Source: Archangium minus
GTDB lineage: Bacteria; Myxococcota; Myxococcia; Myxococcales; Myxococcaceae
Assembly: GCF_044360475.1 (NCBI RefSeq)
Contig: NZ_CP043494.1
Span: forward strand, 11,966,001 to 12,030,000
DNA length: 64,000 nucleotides
Reading direction: 5' to 3'
Every line of letters begins with the position of its first letter. Position 1 is the first letter of the stretch. Position numbers and translations under genes: made by a program. The notes under the pieces are model-generated. The model saw only the letters and a list, made by a program, of their open reading frames with translations. It did not search any database and was not told where the DNA came from. Below, piece by piece: positions 9,768 through 17,427 of the stretch.

Positions 9768-10778
9768 CTACCGAGAGACGCCTCGAGGTGAGGACTGGAA
9801 CACACGCAGCAGGAACAGGAGCGAGGGGAGGATGAGGGCCGCGCCCACCGCGAGCGCCACCAGCAAGGCCCGCAGCGTGGACTCGGGCGCCGCCGTCTGT
9901 TGGAGGGTGAGGTCCGGCACCACCAGGTAGGGGTACTGAGAGACAGCCCACCCCACCACGATGAGGCCCACCTGTGCCGCCGCCGCCACGCGCGCCAACC
10001 AGAAGCGCCGGGTGAGCAGCAGCCCGAAGGCCGCCACCGCCGCCACGGCCGTCGCCGCGTGCAGCACCAGCGCGAAGGGCGAGTCTGTCAGCCCCGACCA
10101 CACTCGGGGCGCCCCCTCTCGCGCGAGCACCAGCACGCCGAAAGCGGCCAGGAACACCGCCACCCCCGCCCCGAGCGCCCGCTTGCGGAAGTCCTCCTGG
10201 AGCGCGGGCTCGCGCGTCTCGGCGAGCAGGTACACCGCCGCCAGGAAGGCGAAGAGGCATAGGGCGAGCAGGCCCACCGCCAGCGCGAAGGGTGACAGCC
10301 ATCCGGCGAAGAAGCCGCTCTCCACCACGGACCCCCGCACGCGGATGGCCCCGCTCACCACGGCGCCCACGCACATGCCCAGCAGCGCCGGGGACAGCAC
10401 GCTCGCCACGCTGAAGACGAGCCCCCAGCGACGCTGCACCCTGTCACCGCGCGCGTCGTAGGTGCGGAAGGTGAAGGCTGTCCCTCGGAAGACGATGCCC
10501 AGGAGCAGCAGCGTCAGCGGAATGTGCAACGCCACCGACAGCACCGCGAAGGCCCGAGGGAAGGCCGAGAAGAGGATGACGATGCCGATGATGAGCCAGA
10601 CGTGGTTCACCTCCCACACCGGGCCAAGGGCCTTGGAGATGAGCGCCCGCTGCTCCGCCTTGCGAGGCCCCGAGGCGAGCAAATCCCAGACGCCCCCGCC
10701 GAAGTCCGCGCCTCCGAAGAGCGCGTAGAGGACGAAGGCGGCCACCAGCACGCCCCCCAGGAGCAGCTCAGTGGGCAT
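9768..10778 (-). CDS. cydB: cytochrome bd ubiquinol oxidase subunit II
   Basis: A 336-residue polytopic membrane protein with the CydB N-terminus FVLYALFGGADFGGGVWDLL and the conserved GPVWEVNHVWLI segment. Subunit II stabilises the haem-bearing subunit I in the inner membrane. I place the start at the ATG at 10778, because MPTELLLGG begins the first helix and it overlaps the end of cydA by 11 bp, giving tight coupling. No CydX-like small subunit is visible between cydB and the MATE gene. The oxidase supports respiration at low O2 and resists nitric oxide and cyanide, which is notable with an NO-defence operon 4 kb away. Confidence 0.93.
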   Translation of the reverse strand: MPTELLLGGVLVAAFVLYALFGGADFGGGVWDLLASGPRKAEQRALISKALGPVWEVNHVWLIIGIVILFSAFPRAFAVLSVALHIPLTLLLLGIVFRGTAFTFRTYDARGDRVQRRWGLVFSVASVLSPALLGMCVGAVVSGAIRVRGSVVESGFFAGWLSPFALAVGLLALCLFAFLAAVYLLAETREPALQEDFRKRALGAGVAVFLAAFGVLVLAREGAPRVWSGLTDSPFALVLHAATAVAAVAAFGLLLTRRFWLARVAAAAQVGLIVVGWAVSQYPYLVVPDLTLQQTAAPESTLRALLVALAVGAALILPSLLFLLRVFQSSPRGVSR

Positions 10779-12096
10779 GGGACACCTCCCGCGGCTCATC
10801 ATGGCCCGGCAGCGTGCCCGCCACCTGCCGCACCAGGAGGAACACCACCATCGCGCCCAGGAAGAGGTAGACGAGCGTGAACGTCCAGAAGGGCACCGCC
10901 AGGTTCGGCACCGGCGTCACCGCGTCCGCCGTGCGCATCACCCCGCGGATGATCCACGGCTGGCGCCCCCACTCGGTGACGAGCCACCCCGCCTCCATCG
11001 CCACCACGCCGAGCGGTCCACACAGCAGCCAGCCCCACAGCACGCGTCGGCCCTCGGGCCATGCCTTGTGCCGCCAGCGCAGGAAGAGCGTCACCACCGC
11101 CAGCAACGCCATCGCGCCGCCGGCGCCCACCATGAGATCGAAGGCCAGGTGCACCTTGAGCACCGGGGGCCACTCGTCACGAGGAAACTGGTCCAGTCCC
11201 TTCACCTCGGCGTTCGGGTCGGTGAAGGCCAGCACGGACAGCCCCTTGGGTATCTCCAGCCCGTAGCGCGTGGTGCGCGACTCCTCATCCGGCAGCCCAC
11301 CCACGGTGAGCGGCGCGCCTCTCTGGGTCTCGAAGAGACCCTCGGCCGCCGCCAGCTTCGCCGGCTGCTCCCGGGCGATGTGCTCCGCCGACTGGTGTCC
11401 CGCGAGCGGCTGCAACAGCGCGGTGATGCACGCCATCGGCAGCGCGATGGACAGCGCCTTGCGGTGGAACGTCGCCCCCGGGTGGCGCAGCAGCACGAGG
11501 GCGTGGATGCCCGCCATGGCGAAGGCGCTCGACTGGTAGCAGGCCAGCAGCGTGTGCACCACCTGGTACTGCCAGCCCGGGCTGAACATCGCCGCCACCG
11601 GGTCCACATTCACCGGCCCGCCCGGCGTGGGCGTGAAGCCCGAGGGGTGGTTCATGAAGACATTGACCAGCGTAACGAAGAAGGCGCTCGCCGCACCGCT
11701 CAACGCCACCATCACCCCCGAGAAGAGGTGCAGCCCCGAGGGAATCCGGTCCCGCCCGTACAGGTAGATGCCGAGGAACACCGCCTCGGTGAAGAAGGCC
11801 GTCCCCTCCAGCGAGAAGGGGAGCCCTATCACTTCTCCGTATGTCCCCATGAACTCGGGCCACAGCAGCCCCAGCTCGAAGGACAGCACCGTGCCGCTCA
11901 CCGCGCCCACCGCGAAGAGGATGGCCGTCCCCTTCGCCAGCTTGCGGCTGAGCGTGACGTAGTCCGCGTCTCCCGTCCTCCGGGCCTTCAGGTCACTGAG
12001 CACCATCAGCAGCGGCAGCGCGATGCCCGCCGCCGCGAAGATGATGTGGAAGGCGAGGGACATCCCCATCTGTGCGCGTGCGTAGAGCAGATCCAT
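10768..12096 (-). CDS. cydA: cytochrome bd ubiquinol oxidase subunit I
   Basis: A 442-residue haem-bearing subunit. The N-terminal helix carries the probable haem ligand His17 (RAQMGMSLAFHIIF). The family motifs GHQSAEHIAREQPAKLAAAEG and WGRQPW are present. The quinol-binding Q-loop is of the short type, without the C-terminal insertion of Escherichia coli CydA, which points to the CioA-like/short-Q-loop branch. The enzyme oxidises quinol and reduces O2 to water in the inner membrane. The start is the ATG at 12096; no strong Shine-Dalgarno sequence is visible. It is the first gene of a two-gene operon. Confidence 0.94.
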   Translation of the reverse strand: MDLLYARAQMGMSLAFHIIFAAAGIALPLLMVLSDLKARRTGDADYVTLSRKLAKGTAILFAVGAVSGTVLSFELGLLWPEFMGTYGEVIGLPFSLEGTAFFTEAVFLGIYLYGRDRIPSGLHLFSGVMVALSGAASAFFVTLVNVFMNHPSGFTPTPGGPVNVDPVAAMFSPGWQYQVVHTLLACYQSSAFAMAGIHALVLLRHPGATFHRKALSIALPMACITALLQPLAGHQSAEHIAREQPAKLAAAEGLFETQRGAPLTVGGLPDEESRTTRYGLEIPKGLSVLAFTDPNAEVKGLDQFPRDEWPPVLKVHLAFDLMVGAGGAMALLAVVTLFLRWRHKAWPEGRRVLWGWLLCGPLGVVAMEAGWLVTEWGRQPWIIRGVMRTADAVTPVPNLAVPFWTFTLVYLFLGAMVVFLLVRQVAGTLPGHDEPREVSHAH

Positions 12097-12223
12097 GGCA
12101 TGGATGAATCTGCTTTATGCGCGAATTCTATGCAATCACGAATACTTATGAATCTACCAAGACTGAACGCGGCGCCCTCCCGTCACAGGAGAGTGCCGCG
12201 TTCGACGTCTCGGGCCCAGGGCA
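12097..12223 (-). promoter_or_regulatory. AT-rich leader upstream of cydA with a direct repeat
   Basis: This gap is much more AT-rich than its surroundings and should hold the cydAB promoter. ATGAATCT occurs at 12104-12111 and again at 12148-12155, 44 bp apart (about four helical turns), which could be a pair of regulator contact sites. I could not assign a convincing -35/-10 pair. Confidence 0.3.
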
Positions 12224-12754
12224 CTACGCGTGTGCAGGGGACTGGTTGATGCGCAGCCCGAGACGTTTCCTGCCCTGCTGCTCCGGGCCTTGCTCGGAGG
12301 CAGGAACCAGCGTCTGAACGGCCCTCTTGGCCATGGCCGAGGCCAGCGTGCTGGCGAAGATGAGCACGAGCTTCCGGCCAAGCTCGACGCCGATGGGGCC
12401 CTCACTGGCGTGGGAGGCCACCCGGTCCGGGTGCTCCCAAGCGCGCCGCAGGGCCTCGCGGCGATGCTTCCACAACAGCTCCTCGTGGTGGCGATGCCTC
12501 CACCAGGAAACGACCATGCCCACGAGGACCGCGCCCAGCGCGACACCGCCCGCCTTGATCAACAGGTCGCGGTTCTTGTCGAGCGCCTGACGGACCTGGT
12601 AGCGCACGTCCATCGCGCGCTCGCGGCGCCGGTCCAGCTCCTCGAGGGTGAGCAGCAGCTCGTCGCGCAGACGGTCCGCCGTCTTCTCCACCTGCTCTCG
12701 GTCGTCCATGCCGGCGGTGATGCGCCCACCGCCCTTGTTCTCCTGCTCGCTCAT
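12224..12754 (-). CDS. DUF3618-like membrane-anchored protein
   Basis: A 176-residue protein. An acidic/polar N-terminus leads into the helical DREQVEKTADRLRDELLLTL segment, then a single hydrophobic stretch (LIKAGGVALGAVLVGMVVSW) around residue 80, a basic segment WRHRHHEELLWKHRREALRR and a second, weaker hydrophobic region (KLVLIFASTLASAMA). The helical-then-membrane layout resembles DUF3618/YqjD-type inner-membrane proteins. Its ATG overlaps the stop of the upstream holin-X-like gene (ATGA), and that pairing recurs in actinobacteria. The function is unknown, perhaps envelope stress. The start at 12754 is preferred over further upstream. Confidence 0.65.
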   Translation of the reverse strand: MSEQENKGGGRITAGMDDREQVEKTADRLRDELLLTLEELDRRRERAMDVRYQVRQALDKNRDLLIKAGGVALGAVLVGMVVSWWRHRHHEELLWKHRREALRRAWEHPDRVASHASEGPIGVELGRKLVLIFASTLASAMAKRAVQTLVPASEQGPEQQGRKRLGLRINQSPAHA

Positions 12755-13155
12755 TGCAGTGTCTCCCGGGTGCGGGCGATGTCCGTCTTCAACCGTTCCT
12801 GGGTGTGAGGCAGGGGCTTCTTGGGCAACCGCTTGTAGCCCGCGAAGGCCAGGCCCCCCGACAGCAGCAGCAGGAAGGCCCCCACCAGGAGCACCCCAAG
12901 CCACTCAGACAGGGGCAGCGCCAATCCCACCGTCACGAGGAGGGCCGCCAGACTCACCAGCCCCAGCACGGCGCCCGAGCCCAGGAGGATGCCCGAGGTG
13001 CGCGCGGCCTTTACCTCCTCGCGCAGCTCCTTCTTGGCGTGCAGCACCTCGGCGCGCGCCAGGAGCCGAGCCTCCTCGATGGCATGGCGGATGAGCTCCG
13101 CCGTCGATAGCGATTCCAGTTGTCTGCGCTCCAGACGCTCCGATTCGAGTTCCAC
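12751..13155 (-). CDS. phage holin-X family (PF07332-like) membrane protein
   Basis: A 134-residue protein. An N-terminal amphipathic helix (STAELIRHAIEEARLLARAE, then EVLHAKKELREEVKAA) is followed by two adjacent transmembrane helices (ILLGSGAVLGLVSLAALLVT and LLVGAFLLLLSGGLAFAGYK) and a basic tail. This is the actinobacterial holin-X arrangement; the name is historical and no phage genes are near. The GTG at 13155 follows GGAGG and is the likely start; the longer upstream frame is arginine-rich shadow. It is coupled to the DUF3618-like gene. Nothing was recognised in the gap 13156-13330. Confidence 0.72.
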   Translation of the reverse strand: MELESERLERRQLESLSTAELIRHAIEEARLLARAEVLHAKKELREEVKAARTSGILLGSGAVLGLVSLAALLVTVGLALPLSEWLGVLLVGAFLLLLSGGLAFAGYKRLPKKPLPHTQERLKTDIARTRETLQ

Positions 13156-13330
13156 GTCGCCGCCTCCCGGGGCATCCGGCGGGCTTCCCAGCTGGAGTGC
13201 CAGGTACGTCCCGCGCTCTCTCGCGGAAGGTGGGCGCGGAATGAGACCGGGGGAAGTCGGGACGCCAGGATGCGCGAGGTGCCCGGCCGCCTCCTCCCCC
13301 AGGAGGGAGCGAGCAGCCAGGGGCTCGATA

Positions 13331-14374
13331 TCAGCGGCGACGCTTGTGCGGGTTCTGCTGGGCGAGCGCGGTGGCCAGCGTCTCGCGCACCTGCCGGGCC
13401 TGGAAGAGCCGGTCCGCCGTGTCCAGCAGCGTCTCCGCGTACAGCACGTGCTTGCGCAGCCGCGCGGGAATGGCCGCCGTGCCCAGGTGCGCGCCAAGCA
13501 GAGCGCCCGTGCAGGCCGCGGCCACGTCGGCCTCGCCCCCGCAGCGCAGCGCCAGTTCCACCGCCTGACGGAAGTCGTGCGGCACCTTGAGCGTCGCGAA
13601 GAGGCTCGTGAGCAGCACCGGCACCACGTGCGGCGGCAGGCCATCCACGCCCCGAAGCTGGCTGGGCGGCACGCTCACCTTGCGCAGCTGCCCGAGCGCC
13701 CGCGCCGTGTCCCACGTCAACAGCCGGGGCAGGTGCCGCAGCTCCTCGGCCAGCTCCTTGTCATGCGCCGCCGCTGACAGCGCCAGCTCCTCGCAGAAGG
13801 CGGCGGGCGTGAGGGGCTCCTTCGTCGTGAGCCCCAGCGCCACGGCCTGCGCGAAGGCAGCCGCGGCCGCCGCGCATGTTGGATCCTTGTGCGTCAGCAC
13901 CGACAGCACGCCCGCATCGTGGCGGATGCGCACCCGGCTCTTGCTCTCGAAGAGACCCACCACCACCGCGCGGCTGAGCACCGAGTGGCACTTCACGCCC
14001 AGCGGCGCCCCCGCGCTCATCCACGGGGTGCCCTGCGCCAGCTTCTGCAGCGCCTCGGCCAGCTGCTTGGGCGGCTGGAGGATGATGCCCTCCTGCCACA
14101 GCCACGCGAAGTGCGCCGCTGCGCTGCGCCCGTCCACCTTGCCCTCGCGGATGACGCTCTCGGCCGCCGCCAGCATCAGCTGCGTGTCATCCGAGAACTG
14201 GCCCTTGGCGAACTTCCCCCGAGGCCGAGGTGCGAAGTCTTCTGCCAGTCCAGGGAGTCGCGACAGGCTCGCCGGAGGGATGCCGCGCAGGGGAAATCCC
14301 AGGGCATCCCCGATGGCGAGTCCCAGGAATGCCGCTTGAAACCTGTCCTGGCGCTCGGCGGGAGTCAGCGACAT
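13331..14374 (-). CDS. ADP-ribosylglycohydrolase family protein
   Basis: A 347-residue all-helical DraG/ARH-type protein. The N-terminal GLAIGDALGFPLRG and the metal-binding KGQFSDDTQLMLA match the family, as does the C-terminal helix CGGEADVAAACTGALLGAHL. Family enzymes remove ADP-ribose from proteins, small molecules or nucleic acids using two Mg ions. The C-terminal metal motif, usually GGDTDT, here reads GGEADV. One aspartate is retained, the first is glutamate and the threonine is lost, so catalysis may be altered. I prefer the ATG at 14374 to the TTG at 14386. It is transcribed alone; no partner ADP-ribosyltransferase is in the window. Confidence 0.87.
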   Translation of the reverse strand: MSLTPAERQDRFQAAFLGLAIGDALGFPLRGIPPASLSRLPGLAEDFAPRPRGKFAKGQFSDDTQLMLAAAESVIREGKVDGRSAAAHFAWLWQEGIILQPPKQLAEALQKLAQGTPWMSAGAPLGVKCHSVLSRAVVVGLFESKSRVRIRHDAGVLSVLTHKDPTCAAAAAAFAQAVALGLTTKEPLTPAAFCEELALSAAAHDKELAEELRHLPRLLTWDTARALGQLRKVSVPPSQLRGVDGLPPHVVPVLLTSLFATLKVPHDFRQAVELALRCGGEADVAAACTGALLGAHLGTAAIPARLRKHVLYAETLLDTADRLFQARQVRETLATALAQQNPHKRRR

Positions 14375-14545
14375 GGGGAGCGGCAAGATAACCGAGCCGC
14401 GTTCTGTGACTAGCCCCGACTTTCATCTCTTCGTGAGTTCCGCGCATGCCGACGCACAGCTTGGGTGAAGGGCGCTCTCCCACCACAAGGTACGCACGCA
14501 CGTGCGGTGCATGGCACGCAACGTGCCCGGAAGATGACGGGCGTA

Positions 14546-14803
14546 TTACGGATCGCGTCCGAGGTTGACAACCGCCTGCAGTCTCGCCACGACCGCTTGC
14601 GCGCCCTGGTGCAGCTGCTCGCCATCCCAAAGCGCCGGCGTGCTGTGTCCACCTCGTTCTCGCCAGGCCGCCTCCGCTTCGGGAAAGGCGACATTGCGAA
14701 AGCGCACCCGGTCCTCGAGCTCGTAGTCCACCACGTAGCGGCGCGCTTCGGCCGAGGGCAGGTCCGCGATGCGGTGGAAGAGCTCCAGCACGTGCCCCGT
14801 CAT
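14546..14803 (-). CDS. glutaredoxin-like small protein lacking the redox cysteines
   Basis: An 85-residue protein with glutaredoxin/GST-N-like order. It has a first strand (HVLELFH), a helix (SAEARRYVVDYEL), a strand (VRFRNVAF), then TPALWDG, where the cis-proline region of such folds lies, and a final helix after GEQLHQGAQAV. No cysteine is present, so it cannot do thiol chemistry and may bind a ligand or partner instead. It is the last gene of the four-gene NO operon, 9 bp after nsrR. The fold assignment is my reading of the pattern. Confidence 0.6.
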   Translation of the reverse strand: MTGHVLELFHRIADLPSAEARRYVVDYELEDRVRFRNVAFPEAEAAWRERGGHSTPALWDGEQLHQGAQAVVARLQAVVNLGRDP

Positions 14804-14812
14804 GGCCGAGCC

Positions 14813-15274
14813 TCAGCCCGTCTCGCCCACATCCACCGTGGGCTTGAGGAAGTAGGCGGACAGCTTGCGCGGGCTGCGCCGCAGGATGTCCTCCAGCGTG
14901 TACTGGTCGAGCGTGGCCAGGAAGGAGCGGGTCGCCTCGTTGAGCACGCCGATGAGCCCACAGGCCGGAGTGATGGGGCAGTTGTTCCGCTCCCCGTTGA
15001 AGCACTCCACGATGTGGAAGTCCGGCTCCATGTGCCGCACCACCTGCCCCACGGAGATCTCCGCGGGCGGCCGCGCCAGGACGACGCCTCCCGCCCGTCC
15101 CGGCCGCACCTCCACGAAGCCGTGACGGCCCAGGCCCTGCACCACCCGGACGAGGTGGTGCTTGGAGATGCCGTAGGCGTCGCTCACCTCGCCCGTGGAG
15201 ACCACCCGATCCGGGTTGGCCGCGAGGTACAGCAGGACGCGCAGCGCGTAGTCAGCGTGAAGAGTTAGATGCAC
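14813..15274 (-). CDS. nsrR: Rrf2-family nitric oxide-sensing repressor NsrR
   Basis: A 153-residue Rrf2 protein. It has the N-terminal winged helix (HADYALRVLLYLAANPD, GISKHHLVRVVQGLGRHGF, then RPGRAGGVVLAR), the three cluster cysteines C91, C99 and C105 in VECFNGERNNCPITPACGL, and the NsrR-like RSFLATLDQYTLEDIL. Its [Fe-S] cluster is destroyed by NO, which releases DNA. It is embedded in the operon it should control, and two tandem sites matching the ATGCATTT-n-AAATGCAT NsrR consensus lie upstream of the first gene. The frame begins 23 bp before the stop of the reductase gene. Confidence 0.9.
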   Translation of the reverse strand: MHLTLHADYALRVLLYLAANPDRVVSTGEVSDAYGISKHHLVRVVQGLGRHGFVEVRPGRAGGVVLARPPAEISVGQVVRHMEPDFHIVECFNGERNNCPITPACGLIGVLNEATRSFLATLDQYTLEDILRRSPRKLSAYFLKPTVDVGETG

Positions 15275-16268
15275 CGGCCATCACTCCCGCTCCCACCTGC
15301 GGCGAAGGTGTGCTCGGGAGGAATGCATCCGCGTGGATGTCCTTGAGCGACAGCCCGGTCAGGAAGAGCTTCTTCCTCAGGGATAGCACCAGGTCCGGGT
15401 TGCCGCACAGGTAACCCCTCCAGCCTGCCGGCCGAGGGCACGTCTCCTTGATGAGCGCTTCCAACGCTCCCACCGTCACCCCCACCCGCTCCGGCCCTTT
15501 CAGGACACAGGGCCGGTAGTGGAGCTGGGGGTGGCGCGACTGCAATGCCCGGAGTTCCTCCACCAGGTACAGCCCCGAGGCGTCTACCGCGCCGTGGAAG
15601 AGCCAGATGGGCCCCGTGTGTCCCTGTGCCAGCGCGTCTCGGACGATGCCGTAGAGCGGCGCCAGGCCCGTGCCTGTACCGGCCAGCAGCAGCGACTGCT
15701 CTGGCCGCCCCGGCACGTAGAAGCACTCGCCCGCGGGTCCTTGGAGTTCCAACACATCACCCGGCCGGGCCTCCTCGAAGAGCCAGCCGCTCATCCGGCC
15801 TCCGGCGACGCGACGGACGTGCAGCGCCAGGGTGTCCTCGTGCGGCAGACTCGCCAGCGAGTAGCTGCGGGCCAGTCCGTCCGTCCGGAGCACGGACACG
15901 TACTGGCCGGCCCGGTACTCGAAGCCGCCCTCGGGACGCAGCCGCACGCACAGCACGCTGTCGCTGAGTCGCTCCAGCGAGGTGATTCGCGCGGAAACCC
16001 GCAGGTCCGCTCCCGCCCCGGCCACCTCGAGCTCTCCTTCGGGTTGGCACGCGCATGCGAGGAAGTACCCTCGCGCCTTCAGCGTCTCCTTCAGCCCCAC
16101 CTGCGACTTGGCCGGCACCCCCCCACGCTCGGCCCGCATCAAGCAGGACTGGCACGCTCCCGCCCGGCACGAGTGCGGCACTTCCACCCCCCGCCGCAGC
16201 AGTCCGTCGAGCACCGACTCGCCTTCGTCCAGCCCGTACCACTGCCCCTCGTGCTTGATCCTCGCCAT
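15252..16268 (-). CDS. 2Fe-2S/FAD/NAD(P)H oxidoreductase, probable globin reductase
   Basis: A 338-residue electron-transfer protein. An N-terminal plant-type ferredoxin domain has C34, C39 and C42 in CRAGACQSC and the fourth ligand at C72 or C74 in FLACACQ. The FNR-type FAD domain (ARSYSLAS) and NAD(P)H domain (GTGTGLAPLYG and a C-terminal YLCGNPD) follow. It moves electrons from NAD(P)H through FAD and the cluster to a partner. The gene upstream encodes a truncated globin, and the operon carries NsrR. It probably keeps the globin ferrous during NO dioxygenation, so the pair would replace a fused flavohaemoglobin. The start is the ATG at 16268. Confidence 0.88.
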   Translation of the reverse strand: MARIKHEGQWYGLDEGESVLDGLLRRGVEVPHSCRAGACQSCLMRAERGGVPAKSQVGLKETLKARGYFLACACQPEGELEVAGAGADLRVSARITSLERLSDSVLCVRLRPEGGFEYRAGQYVSVLRTDGLARSYSLASLPHEDTLALHVRRVAGGRMSGWLFEEARPGDVLELQGPAGECFYVPGRPEQSLLLAGTGTGLAPLYGIVRDALAQGHTGPIWLFHGAVDASGLYLVEELRALQSRHPQLHYRPCVLKGPERVGVTVGALEALIKETCPRPAGWRGYLCGNPDLVLSLRKKLFLTGLSLKDIHADAFLPSTPSPQVGAGVMAGASNSSR

Positions 16269-16287
16269 GCGCGTGCCCCCCTTGTCC

Positions 16288-16677
16288 TCAGCGATTCAGC
16301 ACGTCCGCCCGCGCCCCCCCGGCGATCGCCAGCACCTGCTCCACCAGCGGCTTCGCCACCCCCAGCTCCGTCAGCGTCGCCGACAGGTGCTCCACCACCG
16401 CGTCGAAGTGCGTGTCGTTCAGCCCCTGCCTCACCAGGTGCGCATGTCCCTTGCGCATGTCCTTGCCCGAGTAGGCGCTCGGGCCCCCGCACACCATCGT
16501 GAGGAACGCCTTCTGCTTCGCCGCCTGGCGCTCCATGTCCACGTCCTCGAAGAAGTGGCTGATGCGCTCATCCGACAGCACCTTCCGATAGAAGAGCTCC
16601 ACCGCCGCCGCCATCGCCGGCTCCCCGCCAATCTGCTCGTACAGGCTGCTCTTCTTCTCCGCGACGTTGGTGCTCAT
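16288..16677 (-). CDS. group 1 truncated haemoglobin
   Basis: A 129-residue 2-on-2 globin of the trHbN type. It has SLYEQIGGEPAMAAAVELFY with the distal B10 tyrosine at residue 30, the phenylalanine pair in HFFEDVD, CGGPSAYSGKDM, and the proximal haem ligand His78 in MRKGHAHL. Group 1 globins bind O2 and convert NO to nitrate. It is the first gene of the NsrR operon, directly behind the tandem operators, with a flavin/iron-sulphur reductase next. That context makes NO detoxification the likely job. The start is the ATG at 16677 after GGGGGAG. Confidence 0.93.
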   Translation of the reverse strand: MSTNVAEKKSSLYEQIGGEPAMAAAVELFYRKVLSDERISHFFEDVDMERQAAKQKAFLTMVCGGPSAYSGKDMRKGHAHLVRQGLNDTHFDAVVEHLSATLTELGVAKPLVEQVLAIAGGARADVLNR

Positions 16678-16715
16678 GTGTGCCCGCTCCCCCGGACCTC
16701 CTCGGGTCCGCTAAT

Positions 16716-16734
16716 GATGCATTTGAAATGCATC
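16716..16734. promoter_or_regulatory. NsrR operator 1
   Basis: GATGCATTTGAAATGCATC is a perfect 19-bp palindrome matching the published NsrR consensus (ATGCATTT-n-AAATGCAT). It sits about 40 bp upstream of the truncated globin start, where the core promoter must be, so NsrR bound here would block transcription until NO destroys its cluster. Confidence 0.85.
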
Positions 16735-16740
16735 TTTTAA

Positions 16741-16759
16741 GATGCATGTGGAATGCACC
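16741..16759. promoter_or_regulatory. NsrR operator 2 (degenerate)
   Basis: GATGCATGTGGAATGCACC is an imperfect copy of operator 1. Centres are 25 bp apart, and both lie inside a short AT-rich block. Two sites suggest cooperative or graded repression. Confidence 0.6.
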
Positions 16760-16940
16760 TTTTCTGACGAGACGTCAAGAGGGCACGCACTGTCCGTGCG
16801 TCCGAGCGGACGTTGCGTAGGGGGTGGCAGGGTTGGGAAGAGGCTTACGGCTGGCGGCCAGGGGGGCTCGAGAGAGGGAGCCTCGCGTCCTGCACCGCCG
16901 GGCCTGTGGAGCCCGTACTGCGGTACTGCTCATGGGGCGA

Positions 16941-16977
16941 GATACCCTCACCCCTACCCTCTCCCAGAGGGAGAGGG
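16941..16977 (-). repeat. dispersed palindromic repeat, single copy
   Basis: GATACCCTCACCCCTACC is followed by the CCCTCTCCC/GGGAGAGGG hairpin (16957-16965 and 16969-16977), 15 bp downstream of the atpC stop. It probably serves as the terminator of the atp cluster. Apart from this, the stretch 16760-16940 holds nothing recognisable. Confidence 0.7.
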
Positions 16978-16991
16978 AGCGTCTCTATAGC

Positions 16992-17396
16992 TTAGCGCAT
17001 CGTGGCGGCGGACATGCGCGCCGTCTCGCGACGCACCGTCGCCTGCTCGATGTCGAAGCGCACGTCGTCCGACGACATGCCGCGCAGACGCTCCTGCGCC
17101 TCCTGCATCCTCCGGCGCGCCGCCTCCACGTCAATGCCCGTCACCGCCTCCGCCACGTCCGCGAGCACCAGCACCTTGTCGTTGCTCACCTCGGCGAAGC
17201 CGCCCGCCACGAAGTAGTACTCGCGCCGACCCCCGTCGATCAGCGTCAGCACTCCCGGCTCCATCAGCGACAGGAACGGCGTGTGGCCCGGCCGAACGCC
17301 GAACAGACCCTTGCCGCCCGGGACAATCGCCTCGTCCGCCTGCACCGACAGGATGCGCTTCTCGGGGGTCACAATCTCGACCGTCAGCTTGGCCAT
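16992..17396 (-). CDS. atpC: F1 ATP synthase epsilon subunit
   Basis: A 134-residue epsilon subunit. The N-terminal beta-sandwich (KLTVEIVTPEKRILSVQADE, GLFGVRPGHTPFLSLMEPG) is followed by a C-terminal helical hairpin rich in Glu, Arg and Ala (VEAARRRMQEAQERLRG). It sits at the foot of the central stalk, regulates ATP hydrolysis and couples rotation. It is the last gene of an atpG-atpD-ORF-atpC cluster and is followed by a palindromic repeat. Length and order are normal. Confidence 0.95.
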   Translation of the reverse strand: MAKLTVEIVTPEKRILSVQADEAIVPGGKGLFGVRPGHTPFLSLMEPGVLTLIDGGRREYYFVAGGFAEVSNDKVLVLADVAEAVTGIDVEAARRRMQEAQERLRGMSSDDVRFDIEQATVRRETARMSAATMR

Positions 17397-17427
17397 GGGC
17401 TTCCGTGCTCCCTCGGTACTGCTCTTT

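Noticed and set aside
12104..12155. NsrR-type site upstream of cydA
   Set aside because: ATGC-containing half sites are present but no arrangement matches the palindrome found upstream of the globin gene.
12751..13155. Prophage remnant suggested by the holin-X name
   Set aside because: No other phage genes nearby; the family is chromosomal in many bacteria and pairs here with a DUF3618-like gene.
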